From contig CANMLX010000001.1 in NCBI GenBank assembly GCA_947498845.1, positions 1 to 64,000 on the forward strand: 64,000 nucleotides of DNA, read 5' to 3'. The notes beneath the pieces are model-generated. The model saw nothing but the letters and a program-made list of their open reading frames with translations. It was not told the origin of the DNA and ran no database searches. Origin of the DNA: an uncultured Flavobacteriaceae bacterium. Its GTDB lineage: Bacteria; Bacteroidota; Bacteroidia; Flavobacteriales; Flavobacteriaceae. Position numbers and translations under genes: made by a program. Positions 18,100 to 28,291 of the stretch are shown here, in pieces. Position 1 is the stretch's first letter. Every line of letters starts with the position of its first letter.

Positions 18100-19694
18100 T
18101 GCAGTTTCAAAAGAAATACTTACCACTTTTACTAGGAATAGCTATAGCTGTTGGCATTTTTGTTGGCGGAAAATTAAATTTTACCGATGCTCCAGATAGA
18201 TTGTTTTCCTCAAGTAATAGTAAAAAAGATAAGCTAAACAGACTTATAGATTATATTGATTACGATTATGTGGATGATGTAAATACAGATAGTATTGTTG
18301 ATGTTACTGTTAACGGTATTTTGGATAATCTAGATCCACATTCGGTTTATATTTCTAAAGAAGATATGGACCGTGTTACCGAAAATATGAAAGGCGATTT
18401 TGTAGGTATAGGCGTAAGTTTTTATACGTATAAAGATACTATAGCAGTAATTCGTTCTATAGAAAATGGCCCAAGTGCAAAAGTGGGTATTAAGGGTGGT
18501 GATCGCATTATTATGGCAGATAACGATACGCTATATGGCGATCGTTTAAGTGATGGTGAAATAGTAAAAAAGCTTAAAGGGCCGATAAATACAAAAGTAA
18601 ACTTAAAAGTATATAGAAAGGGAGAGCCAGAGCTTTTAAGCTTCACAGTTAAACGTGGTAATATTCCAATTAAAAGTATGGATGCTGCCTATATGTTAAC
18701 CAATGATTTAGGTTATATAAAACTAAATAGGTTTGCAGAATCTACTTATAAAGAATTTAAAAAAGGATTGGATAAGCTTAAAGGTTTAGGCGCAACACAA
18801 ATTGCTTTAGATTTAAGAGAAAATCCAGGTGGGTTTTTAGGAATAGCCGAACAAATAGTAGATGAGTTTTTAGAAGACGACAAACTTATTTTATTCACTA
18901 AAAATAAACGCGGTAATATCGAAAAAAGTTTTGCTACCAGTAAAGGTGATTTTGAAAAAGGTAACGTATTTGTACTTATTGATGAAAATTCTGCTTCAGC
19001 AAGTGAAATTGTAGCAGGAGCACTTCAAGATAATGATAAAGGAACCATTGTAGGACGTCGTTCTTATGGAAAAGGGTTAGTGCAACGTGAAATGGACTTG
19101 GGTGATGGTAGTGCAGTACGTTTAACAGTGTCGCGCTATTTTACGCCTACCGGACGCTCTATTCAACGTCCATATGGTAATGGTAATAAGGCTTACTATG
19201 ATGATTATTTAAAACGACTTGAAAACGGAGAATTGTTAGATTCTGATAAAATAGAAGTGGCAGACTCGTTAAAATTCACAACGCCAAAAGGAAAAATAGT
19301 TTATGGAGGAGGCGGTATTATTCCTGATGTATTTGTGCCTATAGATAAAGCCATGCAAAACGAAACACTTACGTTTTTAAAGCGTAGAGGTTTTATAGGT
19401 TATTTTGTATTTGAAACACTTGAAAAAGATAGAGCTAAATTTACGGGTTTATCCAGACAAGATTTTATCGAAAATTATACGATAAGTGATGATTTGGTGT
19501 TAGAGTTTCAAGATTACTTAAATATAAGAGCTGGCTCTAAAGTTACGTTTGTTGCGTATCATGATGAGGTAAAACAATATATCAAAGCTACAATTGCCGA
19601 TCAGCTTTTTGGTAATGGTGCTTTTGAAGAAGTTATAAACCAACGCGATATCATGATTGATGAGGTGATTAAGTTGAGTGGCGCAGAAGAATAA
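18099..19694 (+). CDS. S41 C-terminal processing peptidase
   Basis: A 531-residue protease with an N-terminal membrane anchor (~7-24), a PDZ domain at about residues 95-180 (GDFVGIGVSF ... AKVGIKGGDRI) and an S41 catalytic core. The predicted Ser-Lys dyad is Ser300 in ENSASASEI and Lys325 in RRSYGKG, 25 residues apart as in the D1 processing protease. It degrades or trims proteins from their C-termini in the periplasm. The 1-base overlap with the dCMP deaminase gene suggests an operon, a common pairing in Bacteroidota. Confidence 0.95.
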   Translation: MQFQKKYLPLLLGIAIAVGIFVGGKLNFTDAPDRLFSSSNSKKDKLNRLIDYIDYDYVDDVNTDSIVDVTVNGILDNLDPHSVYISKEDMDRVTENMKGDFVGIGVSFYTYKDTIAVIRSIENGPSAKVGIKGGDRIIMADNDTLYGDRLSDGEIVKKLKGPINTKVNLKVYRKGEPELLSFTVKRGNIPIKSMDAAYMLTNDLGYIKLNRFAESTYKEFKKGLDKLKGLGATQIALDLRENPGGFLGIAEQIVDEFLEDDKLILFTKNKRGNIEKSFATSKGDFEKGNVFVLIDENSASASEIVAGALQDNDKGTIVGRRSYGKGLVQREMDLGDGSAVRLTVSRYFTPTGRSIQRPYGNGNKAYYDDYLKRLENGELLDSDKIEVADSLKFTTPKGKIVYGGGGIIPDVFVPIDKAMQNETLTFLKRRGFIGYFVFETLEKDRAKFTGLSRQDFIENYTISDDLVLEFQDYLNIRAGSKVTFVAYHDEVKQYIKATIADQLFGNGAFEEVINQRDIMIDEVIKLSGAEE

Positions 19695-19721
19695 TATTCT
19701 GTTATCACTATTAAAAATCTT

Positions 19722-20924
19722 TTATACAATATCAACTTTTTTGTGAACCACAGATAGTTTAATGTCTTTACCATAAATCATTTTATTTTTATTTCTATAT
19801 ACCCAGGCGATTTGCCCTAGTTGAGAAATGATTTTAATAGAATCCTTCATTGAAAGCTTTGACCCATCGGCATGAATCCATCGTTTTAAAGGTTGTTCAC
19901 AGATATAGCTTTTGGCTTTATCTATTCCAAAATGTATAGACATTCTTTTAAATATTTCAACATCAAAAATCCATTTGGTAATAAACTTTTTATCAAATGC
20001 TAAATGAATGACATCCTTACGGAATATTTTAGCACCACATTGCGTGTCTTTAAAGTTCATGCCTAGAATTTTTCTGATGATATAATTAATAGTCATGCTT
20101 ATAATTTTTCTTGCAGATTCTTTGGTGATATTAGCGCCCATTCTAGGTATTCTAGAACCACTTACCACTTTAAAGTTAGAATTCTCAATAGTAGATACTA
20201 AATCATCAAAATCTCTTAAATCTGTGGACAAATCGGCATCTAAAAACCCAATAAAATCCAAATCTGTTTTTTTAGCCATATATAGCATCCCTAGTCTTAC
20301 AGCTTCAGCTTTACCACCGTTTTTTTCGCAATTGTAGATAGAAATGTAATCTTCACGCCCTTTGCGTAAATTGTTTAATACTTCTAAAGTATTATCCTTA
20401 CTTCCGTCGTTAACAAAACACAAGTGGTATCCAGAATTTTTATCTATAAAATTGATAAATGCTTTGCTTAACAACCTATCTTCTTCGTTATAACAAGGTA
20501 TTACAACACCAACACATCGTTGTTGAATTACAACATTGCTAGTCGTTTTATTGATAACCGTTTCGGGTTGTCCTATTAATCGCTTTACACGTGCGCAAAT
20601 TTCATTTAAACTCAACGGTTTTTTCATATAATCATTAATACCCAAATCGAATCCTGCAGTAATGACGTTATCTTCGGTATTACCAGATAATACCATAATT
20701 GGTGTTTCATTATATTTTGAGTTACGAATGTGTTTTACAATGTCTAGACCAGATATTTCAGGCATATTAATATCTACTATAACCAAATCCGGAATAAAGG
20801 TATTATATAAAGAAATTCCTTTTTTAGCATCGGTTTCTATGATAACATTATAACCTAATTCGGTTAATCTTTTTTGTAATGGTAATAACACAAGTTGTTG
20901 GTCGTCTATAGCTAAAATTTTCAT
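19722..20924 (-). CDS. Response-regulator receiver fused to GT2 glycosyltransferase
   Basis: A 400-residue fusion. Residues 1-118 form a receiver domain with acidic residues Asp7/Asp8, phospho-acceptor Asp51 (VIVDINMPEISG), Ser80 and Lys102. Residues ~137-385 form a GT2 (GtrB/DPM1-like) glycosyltransferase with VVIPCYNEEDRL, VNDGSKDNT, NGGKAEAVRLG, the metal-binding Asp229-x-Asp231 (LDADLSTD) and a basic acceptor-side block, SGSRIPRMG. No membrane helices are evident at the C-terminus. All key residues of both domains are present, so the enzyme could be controlled by phosphorylation. Such enzymes usually transfer a sugar to polyprenyl phosphate, which the divergent GT-C-like membrane protein could use. 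It is preceded by a 21-bp-period operator. Confidence 0.9.
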   Translation of the reverse strand: MKILAIDDQQLVLLPLQKRLTELGYNVIIETDAKKGISLYNTFIPDLVIVDINMPEISGLDIVKHIRNSKYNETPIMVLSGNTEDNVITAGFDLGINDYMKKPLSLNEICARVKRLIGQPETVINKTTSNVVIQQRCVGVVIPCYNEEDRLLSKAFINFIDKNSGYHLCFVNDGSKDNTLEVLNNLRKGREDYISIYNCEKNGGKAEAVRLGMLYMAKKTDLDFIGFLDADLSTDLRDFDDLVSTIENSNFKVVSGSRIPRMGANITKESARKIISMTINYIIRKILGMNFKDTQCGAKIFRKDVIHLAFDKKFITKWIFDVEIFKRMSIHFGIDKAKSYICEQPLKRWIHADGSKLSMKDSIKIISQLGQIAWVYRNKNKMIYGKDIKLSVVHKKVDIV

Positions 20925-20955
20925 AACTCAGTATTTTTGGGGTTATTCTCTGTGT

Positions 20956-21046
20956 CAAAAGTATTATGATTAACGTAGGAAAAACTCTATTTTAGCCTAA
21001 GACGGTATTTTGTATAGACGAATGGCATTTTACTGTAGATGAGTAA
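20956..21046. promoter_or_regulatory. Operator A: 21-bp-period direct repeats between divergent genes
   Basis: Plus-strand repeats TAGACGAATGG (21015-21025) and TAGATGAGTAA (21036-21046) are exactly 21 bases apart. A minus-strand -7 element TACTTTTG lies at 20956-20963, 52 bases from the nearest repeat (31 plus one 21-base period). For the divergent plus-strand gene, TATCTTTA at 21072-21079 is a possible -7. The same motif occurs at operators B to E. It is probably a LytTR-regulator site. Confidence 0.75.
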
Positions 21047-21102
21047 AACTGGAGGCAAGGCCTTTGTTATATATCTTTATGTTGTCTAAAAATTAGTACA
21101 TA

Positions 21103-24100
21103 TTGAAACCTACAACTTCTAATAAATATTTAATTATAGCATTACTAATTGGTATCGCGTTTCATGGTACTACTATGTTTTTTACTTTAGAAAGTACTTA
21201 TGATGCATTAATTCATTTATTTTTTGCAGAGCATTACTCAAACAGTTGGTTTGAGCCCTGGAACTATAAATGGTATACGGGATTTACAGTGATGAGTTAT
21301 CCGCCTTTAGTGCATCAATCTATTGCTGCTTTATCATTTATAGGAGGTTTAAAGTTTGGGTTGTTTATAATAACCTTAATTAGTGTCCTTCTCTTTATTA
21401 CCGGAGTTTATAGATTTTCACTTTTAATTACTGCCGATAGAAAAGTGGCTGGGTATGCTTCGATACTCGCAGCAATATCATCTTCTTTTGTAGAAACTTT
21501 GCATGTTTTTGGACAATTACCAAGTATTATTGGCATTTCTGTATTGATGCACGCTTTACCAGAAATTTATTTATGGCTTAAAACTGGAAGATTACGTTAT
21601 TTATTTACATGTTTGTCATTAATTGCAGTTACAGTAACGTCACACCATGTTACACCTATTTTTGGGATGATATTTTTTATTTTTCCACTAATAGGATTGG
21701 TTTTAATGGATATTTCCAAAGAGCAACAAGGATCTATAAAAGCAGTAACCTTTAAAGTGTTTTTGAGCAGCTTTTTTAAAATATTTAAGCGTATAGTAAG
21801 CTTTGGGGCACTTGCTTTAGCTATTATAATTGGGTGTATTTTACCTTATTGGATAAATTCCAAAAACAACCCAATCACGCAAGTGCCTATTCCGCACGGT
21901 TCCCGCGATAATTTTCTTGAGATAACATCATCTGGGTTAATGTTTTTTTTAATACCATGGGGTGTTTTATTAATTATGCTGCCCTATATTTTTTATAGGT
22001 ATTATAGCAAACGGTATCTTTTTTTTGGACTTTCTATCACCCTTCTTGTTGTTTTAGGCACTGGAGGTACTACACCAATACCAAAGTTGTTATTAGGTGA
22101 TACAGCCTTTAATATTTTAACACTAGATCGTTTTACACTTTGGGGATCTATCATGGCGCTACCCATATTTGGTGAATTTGTTTACAGATTGGTTGAAGGT
22201 GATTTAAAGACCTTAATTCAAAAAAAAATCAATGCTGTTTACCATAGAATTATTGTAGGTATATTTGTGAGTCTGTTTATTTTCACAAGCATTTTCACTG
22301 TGAGTTTGGGCTATTTTAGACCATCACAGCCTCAGAAAATAAAAATGTTACCCATTGTTAATTTTTTAAATCAAGACCAGCATGATCAATGGCGTTACAT
22401 GACTTTGGGTTTTGGAGATCAAATGGCTTGGTTGTCGGCGCAAACAAATGCGATGAGTGTCGATGGCAATTACCATTCTGCAAGGCGCTTACCAGAACTT
22501 ACTACGAGGCCTATAGAGCGTTTAGAAAATTCTAAATTTAAGGGTGTAGAAGGTATAGGGTCGCTACAACAATTTCTAACCATTCCAGAAAAATATAATT
22601 TGAAGTACATTTTTTCGAATGATAAATTTTACGATCCTATTTTGTATTTCTGTGGTTGGCAACGGCTAAGACAATTAGAAAATGGCATTCAAGTTTGGGA
22701 GAAACTTAATGTACCGCCATTATCATCTATTTTACCCAAGGATGCTATTGCTAAATGGCAAAAAATACTTTGGGGCTTCGTCCCTTTTTTAACAGTACTT
22801 ATCGCTTTTATCTTAAACATCCATTTATTAGTTATAAGAGCGTTAAAAACAAAACGGAAACAGACTCCAGATTACTTGAATTTTAAAAATAATTATGCTG
22901 GTTTTTCCAGTAGATTATTAAAAATAACCCATATTTGGTCTATAATTTTAGCAATTATAGTTGGTTTTGGAGTGTATCAATTTTACATTAAAAATGATAG
23001 CCATCATAGTCCCGAGAATGCCATTTTAAGTTATTATGATGCGCTTGATTTTAAACAATTTGAAAAAGCACATCGTTTAATAAATCCAAAAAGTAATCTG
23101 TCTATAGCGCAGTATATGCTTGAAGTTTCGGTTACCGATGGCTTGCTGAGTTCCTACGCAAAGCTAGATGCGATTAGTACAGAAATAAAAGCCAAAACCG
23201 ATACACTCGCTTCTGCAGTTATTAAAACCAAATGGATCACGCCTTTGGAAAAAATAGACAAGACCTTTTACAAAACCTTAGTAAAAGTAAAAGGCAAATG
23301 GTTTATAAATCCAGATACCGTTAATTCAGATTTACCTCCAGATCAGTTTTATCCTAATAGTGAGACAAGCTATTTTAACCAAGGTAGACGTCGCATTACT
23401 ACAGAGCAAACACATCATGAAGATGTTTTAAAACAACCTGTATTAGAAATACTTTCAGCTAAACTAGTAAAACATAAACAAAGTTATGCGTTGATTGGTG
23501 AGGTTCAGAATATAGATAATGTACCTTGTGATGTTGTTCTAAAAGGCACATTATATAATGATAACAATAAAGAACTCGCTACTTATAATGCAAAATACCA
23601 CGTTAAGCATAAATTAATGCCAAAAGAAGTGAGTTCCTTTAGAATTGATTTTGAAGGTATCGCTTGGTCTAAAACTCAGGATTCAATACCAAAAACGTTT
23701 AATCCAGATGAGTTTACACCAGTAGCGTTTGAAGAGCAACCTACTAAATTTAATTTACAAGTTGCAGGCAATGTATCGGGATCAGACTTATATAAGAAAA
23801 CAGTTTTGAGTGATGTACAATTACTTAAAAATACCGTATCTGGGAAGTTATTTAACTCTGGGATTAAAGAAATTACAGTTCCTCAACTTTTGGTGTCTTA
23901 TTATGATGCCTCTAAAACGCTTCTTTGGGTAGATCACATGTTTATAAAAGAAGGGATACGGCAGCAACGTGAACAGTATTTTGAGTATCCTTTACATTTA
24001 AATAGTACAAAAGTTATAAATACTAGTATGGAACATTGTTTTGTAAATGGTTTACCAAATGCAGCTATTGCTAATAAGGTAGTATCAAACAGAATTAAAA

Positions 24101-24192
24101 ACCATACCCATTCACAACTGCAAGCTATAAATCACCTTATTTATAGGTATATTAAAATAGAAACAAATGCCTATTTAGGAAGTCCAAATTAA
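21103..24192 (+). CDS. GT-C-like polytopic membrane protein with periplasmic C-terminal domains
   Basis: A 1029-residue protein starting at a TTG (21103); no in-frame ATG precedes the first helix. The N-terminal ~420 residues hold roughly ten membrane helices and an early acidic loop (ESTYDALIHLFFAEHYSNSWF) like the catalytic Asp region of GT-C and PTPS-related membrane enzymes. Another helix near 560 and one near 620 precede an NTF2-like domain (~640-745: NAILSYYDALDFKQFEKAHRL ... KVKGKWFINPD) and beta-rich domains (~780-1000). It probably transfers or polymerises sugars at the periplasmic face. It starts an operon with the Ig-like and hydrolase genes, with 1- and 4-base overlaps. Confidence 0.7.
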   Translation: MKPTTSNKYLIIALLIGIAFHGTTMFFTLESTYDALIHLFFAEHYSNSWFEPWNYKWYTGFTVMSYPPLVHQSIAALSFIGGLKFGLFIITLISVLLFITGVYRFSLLITADRKVAGYASILAAISSSFVETLHVFGQLPSIIGISVLMHALPEIYLWLKTGRLRYLFTCLSLIAVTVTSHHVTPIFGMIFFIFPLIGLVLMDISKEQQGSIKAVTFKVFLSSFFKIFKRIVSFGALALAIIIGCILPYWINSKNNPITQVPIPHGSRDNFLEITSSGLMFFLIPWGVLLIMLPYIFYRYYSKRYLFFGLSITLLVVLGTGGTTPIPKLLLGDTAFNILTLDRFTLWGSIMALPIFGEFVYRLVEGDLKTLIQKKINAVYHRIIVGIFVSLFIFTSIFTVSLGYFRPSQPQKIKMLPIVNFLNQDQHDQWRYMTLGFGDQMAWLSAQTNAMSVDGNYHSARRLPELTTRPIERLENSKFKGVEGIGSLQQFLTIPEKYNLKYIFSNDKFYDPILYFCGWQRLRQLENGIQVWEKLNVPPLSSILPKDAIAKWQKILWGFVPFLTVLIAFILNIHLLVIRALKTKRKQTPDYLNFKNNYAGFSSRLLKITHIWSIILAIIVGFGVYQFYIKNDSHHSPENAILSYYDALDFKQFEKAHRLINPKSNLSIAQYMLEVSVTDGLLSSYAKLDAISTEIKAKTDTLASAVIKTKWITPLEKIDKTFYKTLVKVKGKWFINPDTVNSDLPPDQFYPNSETSYFNQGRRRITTEQTHHEDVLKQPVLEILSAKLVKHKQSYALIGEVQNIDNVPCDVVLKGTLYNDNNKELATYNAKYHVKHKLMPKEVSSFRIDFEGIAWSKTQDSIPKTFNPDEFTPVAFEEQPTKFNLQVAGNVSGSDLYKKTVLSDVQLLKNTVSGKLFNSGIKEITVPQLLVSYYDASKTLLWVDHMFIKEGIRQQREQYFEYPLHLNSTKVINTSMEHCFVNGLPNAAIANKVVSNRIKNHTHSQLQAINHLIYRYIKIETNAYLGSPN

Positions 24193-25385
24193 TGGTTAAA
24201 CTATCACTATATATCGTCTCCTTTTTCACTGTATTATTTTCGTTTAGTTTAAATAACGATTTTGAGTTTATTACGTCTAAAACCGAATTTACTGCTGGTC
24301 ACCCAATAGTGCTACAATTTTCAACAAAAACAAATACAACACCACTTTTATATGTAAGTAATAGTTTTGGATCAACATTAATTATAGCCGATAAAAACAA
24401 TACTGTTTTAAGTTATAAAATGCCATTAGATATTGCTTCTAGAGCAGGTATTATTAATTGGACATTATTAACCAAAACAGAGCAGCTCCAAGGAAAAATT
24501 AAAGTTTTACCCAAGCAATCTGTTGAAAACATACAGACCTATTTAGGACCACCAAGTATTGCAGCTGGAGGTACAGATTATAGTATGTTGGTAGCGATCC
24601 CTACCGATGTTTATGATAACCCACTAGCAGATAATACTAAAGTTGCGGTTACCTATCAATTTCGTGATCAGCAAACCGTAGATACCATAATTGTAAATAA
24701 TGGAATTAGCCACAAGACTATATATTCACCTTTAAAAACAGGACGAATTTTATCAAGTTCATCTTGCTTAGGATTTAATTCAAAAGAATATACTATTAAT
24801 GTAATGCCGGGGCCTCCTGTCAACTTTAATATAGCTTACAAAAGGCATCATGATTATGCCGATGGAAACCAAATTACAACATTTTCAACATCAATTGTAA
24901 AAGATGTATATGGTAATACTGTTAGTGATGGCACTTATGTTGAGTTTTTCATTAAAACGTCAAAGCAGAACATTATAAAAACATCAGGTACTACCATAAA
25001 TGGAATAGCTGTGGCTAAAATGAAGCATCCAGATCATGCCAATAGTTGGTCTGTGCAAGCATTTATTGAAGGGATGGCAGAAAGTAATCGTGTTGAACTC
25101 GAATACAAATCGGTGATTTCAAATTTTAACATTCGGCTTTCTAATAACAATCGAGAAATTGCCATTGGCCCTTTAAAGAGTTTTATGGGGCAAATAATCC
25201 CAGATGGATTAGAGGTTACGTTTTTTGTGTATTCCAAAGCCAAGTTAATAGCTACGCAACGTAAAAATAGTATTGAAGGTTATGCACGTTTTAAATTAAA
25301 TCCCGATCAATTTCCAAAAGGGAACTATACAATTATAGTAAAAACAGCTGGGATTACTAAATCTTTAGAACATGTAGTGTTATGA
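24192..25385 (+). CDS. Exported Ig-like domain protein
   Basis: A 397-residue protein with a signal peptide (about residues 1-20, SLYIVSFFTVLFSFS) followed by several beta-sandwich domains of Ig or invasin type (TSKTEFTAGHPIVLQFST; VAIPTDVYDNPLADNTKVAVTYQF; TFSTSIVKDVYGNTVSDGTYVEFF; final EGYARFKLNPDQFPKGNYTI). Repeated D-x-YGN-x-V/L-x-DGT motifs are typical of big-type Ig repeats. It has no catalytic motif. It is coupled to both neighbours by start/stop overlap, so it probably works as a periplasmic partner of the membrane GT-C-like protein or the hydrolase. Confidence 0.75.
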   Translation: MVKLSLYIVSFFTVLFSFSLNNDFEFITSKTEFTAGHPIVLQFSTKTNTTPLLYVSNSFGSTLIIADKNNTVLSYKMPLDIASRAGIINWTLLTKTEQLQGKIKVLPKQSVENIQTYLGPPSIAAGGTDYSMLVAIPTDVYDNPLADNTKVAVTYQFRDQQTVDTIIVNNGISHKTIYSPLKTGRILSSSSCLGFNSKEYTINVMPGPPVNFNIAYKRHHDYADGNQITTFSTSIVKDVYGNTVSDGTYVEFFIKTSKQNIIKTSGTTINGIAVAKMKHPDHANSWSVQAFIEGMAESNRVELEYKSVISNFNIRLSNNNREIAIGPLKSFMGQIIPDGLEVTFFVYSKAKLIATQRKNSIEGYARFKLNPDQFPKGNYTIIVKTAGITKSLEHVVL

Positions 25386-26905
25386 CAAGGATAAACAGAA
25401 ACATATTACGTGGGGTTTTGGTGTTGTCCTATATTATAATAATAGCGGTAGTTGTATTAGGTGTAGGGCGTATATTCTCATATTTAAATACGGGAGCAGA
25501 CCGAAGTACTATGTTACATACTGAAATTAAAAAGATAGATCAATATTTGCCAAAACTAGAGTGGGCACCACTTAAAAATGAAGGGCGATTAATGGACGTA
25601 GAAACGTTAAAATCTATTGAAGCCGATTATCTTGACGCTTGGTATGTAAAACATGTAGCCTATAAAACAAATACAACACAAGGTGTTGATGATTATTATA
25701 CAGAAAGTGCAAGAAAAAGTATTTACGATATTTTAGATAAAAACAAAGCTGAAGGGATATGGATTGACGGTACAACTCTAGAGCATCATATAACTTTAGA
25801 GTTTTTTAGTGAAGATGGTAAACTAGCCGTAATAAGAGATAGAGATGTATTAGAATATAAGCGTGTTTATCAAAATGAAGACATGCTTTTTGAAACCAAA
25901 GAAATTTCTACATATAAAGCAATTGTATTACTTGAAGATGGTTTTTGGCGTATTAGACATTTAATTAAGGAAAATAATACACCTTATAAATCGGAGTTTT
26001 CAAGTGTTTCAAATTCAATTTCTAATGTAAAAGGGATTAACTATTACCCGCAGGCAACACCTTGGGATATGTACGGTGATTATTTTGATGCTCAAGTGAT
26101 TTCAAAAGATTTTAAAATTATAAAAGATGCTGGTTTAAATAGCATTCGCATTTTTGTACCGTATAAGGATTTTGGTAAAGCTAATATAAAAACAGAAAAA
26201 CTCGAAAAGCTAAAAACGGTTTTAGATATGGCTCAAAATAACCAGCTTAAAGTTGTTGTGACACTCTTTGATTTTTATGGAGATTACGAGGTTTTAAACT
26301 GGACTTTAAACCAGCATCATGCTATAAAAATAGTTACCTCGTTAAAAAACCACAAAGCACTTTTAGCCTGGGACATTAAAAATGAACCAAATTTAGATTT
26401 CGAGTCTAGAGGAAAAATAAAAGTTATGGCTTGGTTAGAGCACATGATTGCTGTTGTAAAATCTAGTGATAGTAAACACCCTGTAACCATTGGGTGGTCT
26501 AATGCAGAAAGTGCGGGGCTGCTAAATGAGGCTGTAGATGTTGTGAGTTTTCATTATTACGAGCATTTAAAAGGTTTAGAACATGCGTATTCAACACTAA
26601 AAGAAAACAACCCAGATAAAACTATTGTATTAACAGAATATGGGCTTTCCTCTAATAAAGGGGTTTGGAATTTGTTAGGAAATTCTGAAGAAGACCAAGC
26701 CAATTACCACAAAGAAGCACAGGCATTGTTTGCGAAAAATAATATTCAAAGTCTATCTTGGACACTTTACGACTTTTCTAAAATACCAAAGGAAGTCGTT
26801 GGACGACTTCCTTGGAGAAAACAGACTCAAGGATGTTTTGGTTTTATTAACCAAAACGGAGAGACTAAGCCCGCTTTTAAATACATGTCTAGAGAGATTA
26901 ATTGA
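25382..26905 (+). CDS. Membrane-anchored clan-A glycoside hydrolase
   Basis: A 507-residue protein with an N-terminal membrane helix (~11-33), an NTF2-like domain (~72-198, ending GFWRIRHLIKE) and a TIM-barrel hydrolase domain (~215-500). The predicted acid/base is Glu335 (WDIKNEPNL) and the nucleophile Glu419 (VLTEYG), as in clan-A glycosidases. Exopolysaccharide systems often contain such a hydrolase (BcsZ, PslG, PelA), which trims or clears polymer in the periplasm; that is my inference here. The NTF2-like domain resembles the one in the GT-C-like protein two genes upstream. The start overlaps the previous stop as ATGA. Confidence 0.82.
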   Translation: MTRINRNILRGVLVLSYIIIIAVVVLGVGRIFSYLNTGADRSTMLHTEIKKIDQYLPKLEWAPLKNEGRLMDVETLKSIEADYLDAWYVKHVAYKTNTTQGVDDYYTESARKSIYDILDKNKAEGIWIDGTTLEHHITLEFFSEDGKLAVIRDRDVLEYKRVYQNEDMLFETKEISTYKAIVLLEDGFWRIRHLIKENNTPYKSEFSSVSNSISNVKGINYYPQATPWDMYGDYFDAQVISKDFKIIKDAGLNSIRIFVPYKDFGKANIKTEKLEKLKTVLDMAQNNQLKVVVTLFDFYGDYEVLNWTLNQHHAIKIVTSLKNHKALLAWDIKNEPNLDFESRGKIKVMAWLEHMIAVVKSSDSKHPVTIGWSNAESAGLLNEAVDVVSFHYYEHLKGLEHAYSTLKENNPDKTIVLTEYGLSSNKGVWNLLGNSEEDQANYHKEAQALFAKNNIQSLSWTLYDFSKIPKEVVGRLPWRKQTQGCFGFINQNGETKPAFKYMSREIN

Positions 26906-26917
26906 AAAATTGCATTA

Positions 26918-28144
26918 TTAGAGTTGATTTGAAATAATTTTTTTAGGTTGAATTACAGCTGGTTGAGATGTTTTATCTATTAAAGTTTGGAATGTATTTA
27001 GGTACATGTCTGTAATTCTTGACATTGGATATGCCGTTGCGGCTTTATAATTTGCTTTTTCAAGTGCTACACGATAGGCGTTATTGGTAAGTATTTTATA
27101 GATAGCATTTGCTAAACTTTCAACACTTGTAGGGGTAAAAAATTCACCTCTATAACCTTCATCTTGTACTAATAATGCTAAATCTCCTATATCTGGCATT
27201 ACAACAGCTTTACCATAACTTCCTGCTTGATGCAATACCCCAGAACTTCCTGTAGTTGAGGTATATGGAAATACAACTACCGCACTTTCTTTAAATAGTT
27301 TTGGGACGTCTTCTTCAGCGACATAACCAGTAAACGTTATACCATCAACATGACTGTATGTCTCTTTAACAGCATCTAAATATCCAGGCGTGTTAGGATT
27401 ATCGGTACCTGCTATAACAACTTCTATGTTTAAGTTTGAAACTGTTCTAATTCGCTCAATAGCTTCAATCATCTTTTCAACTTTTTTATAAGTGCCAAAT
27501 TTTCCAAAAGTCATGACTTTAAACGATTTCAATGTATTGTTATAACTTGGTTCTTCTAAGATTTCAAAGGTGCCGTGAGGTATTAGCTTTACATTGTTAA
27601 CATTATATTTTTTGCTTAAAATATCCACATACTTTTGCATGGTTACAGCTACAGTGTCTGCCTGTAAAATTAACTTGGTTAGCGTGCTTCCAATAAAGCC
27701 ATAGATACGTTGCATGATTTTGCTGCTTGCAAATCCAGCACTTTCTAAATCTACTTCTTCCAAAATATTATGAAGCAAAACAATGTTTGGAATTTTTTTT
27801 AGTTTGCAAACCAGAGGCAGCATTAATCCTAAAGCTGCAGCGATTTTTTTATCACCAAATTTCATAAACTGTAAATTGAATAATACAGCATTTGGTTTCA
27901 CCTTATTAATGGCTTTCGTAACAGTTATAATGTTTAAATAGCTATTAAACGACCAACATGCTTTAATGGTGATTTTACAACCGTTTTCAGTAAAATTAAT
28001 CTCTTTTTCACCTTGAGTAGTATCGGTAAGTAATACCAGTTCTGTGATATGCTCTTTTTGTCTAAAGTGCTTTACTAAGTGGTATGCATATTCATTTAAG
28101 GTGACTTTACTTGGCGGATATGCCGTTACAATGGCTAATTTCAT
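26918..28144 (-). CDS. GT4 family glycosyltransferase
   Basis: A 408-residue GT-B fold enzyme. The N-terminal half begins MKLAIVTAYPPSKVTLNEYAYHLV, and the C-terminal half holds the GT4 features VMTFGKFGTYKKVEKMIEA, VVIAGTDNPNTPGY and the acidic nucleotide-sugar site FKESAVVVFPYTSTTGSSGVLHQA (modified E-x7-E region). It probably transfers a sugar from a nucleotide donor on the cytoplasmic side to a growing glycan. It is encoded 306 bases downstream of the flippase on the same strand and has its own operator (E). It is convergent with the hydrolase gene. Confidence 0.9.
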   Translation of the reverse strand: MKLAIVTAYPPSKVTLNEYAYHLVKHFRQKEHITELVLLTDTTQGEKEINFTENGCKITIKACWSFNSYLNIITVTKAINKVKPNAVLFNLQFMKFGDKKIAAALGLMLPLVCKLKKIPNIVLLHNILEEVDLESAGFASSKIMQRIYGFIGSTLTKLILQADTVAVTMQKYVDILSKKYNVNNVKLIPHGTFEILEEPSYNNTLKSFKVMTFGKFGTYKKVEKMIEAIERIRTVSNLNIEVVIAGTDNPNTPGYLDAVKETYSHVDGITFTGYVAEEDVPKLFKESAVVVFPYTSTTGSSGVLHQAGSYGKAVVMPDIGDLALLVQDEGYRGEFFTPTSVESLANAIYKILTNNAYRVALEKANYKAATAYPMSRITDMYLNTFQTLIDKTSQPAVIQPKKIISNQL

Positions 28145-28201
28145 AAGTTTAGGTTTTATTGTTAATAGTATTTTAGGGTTTTGTCTTTATTAATCTTATT
28201 A

Positions 28202-28291
28202 CAAATTTGCGGTTTATCCTTTTACAAATTGGTATTATTAGGTTGATGACGTTTTACTAAAGACCAATGGTAAATTACTTTAGATGAAGCT
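28202..28291 (-). promoter_or_regulatory. Operator E and promoter of the GT4 gene
   Basis: Three plus-strand repeats with exact 21-base periodicity: TAGGTTGATGA (28239), AAGACCAATGG (28260) and TAGATGAAGCT (28281). On the minus strand a -7-like CAAATTTG lies at 28202-28209, 30 bases from the nearest repeat, the same distance as at operators B, C and D. The repeats are weaker than in A, C and D, and part of the segment can also pair as AGACCAATG/CATTGGTCT. Confidence 0.6.
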
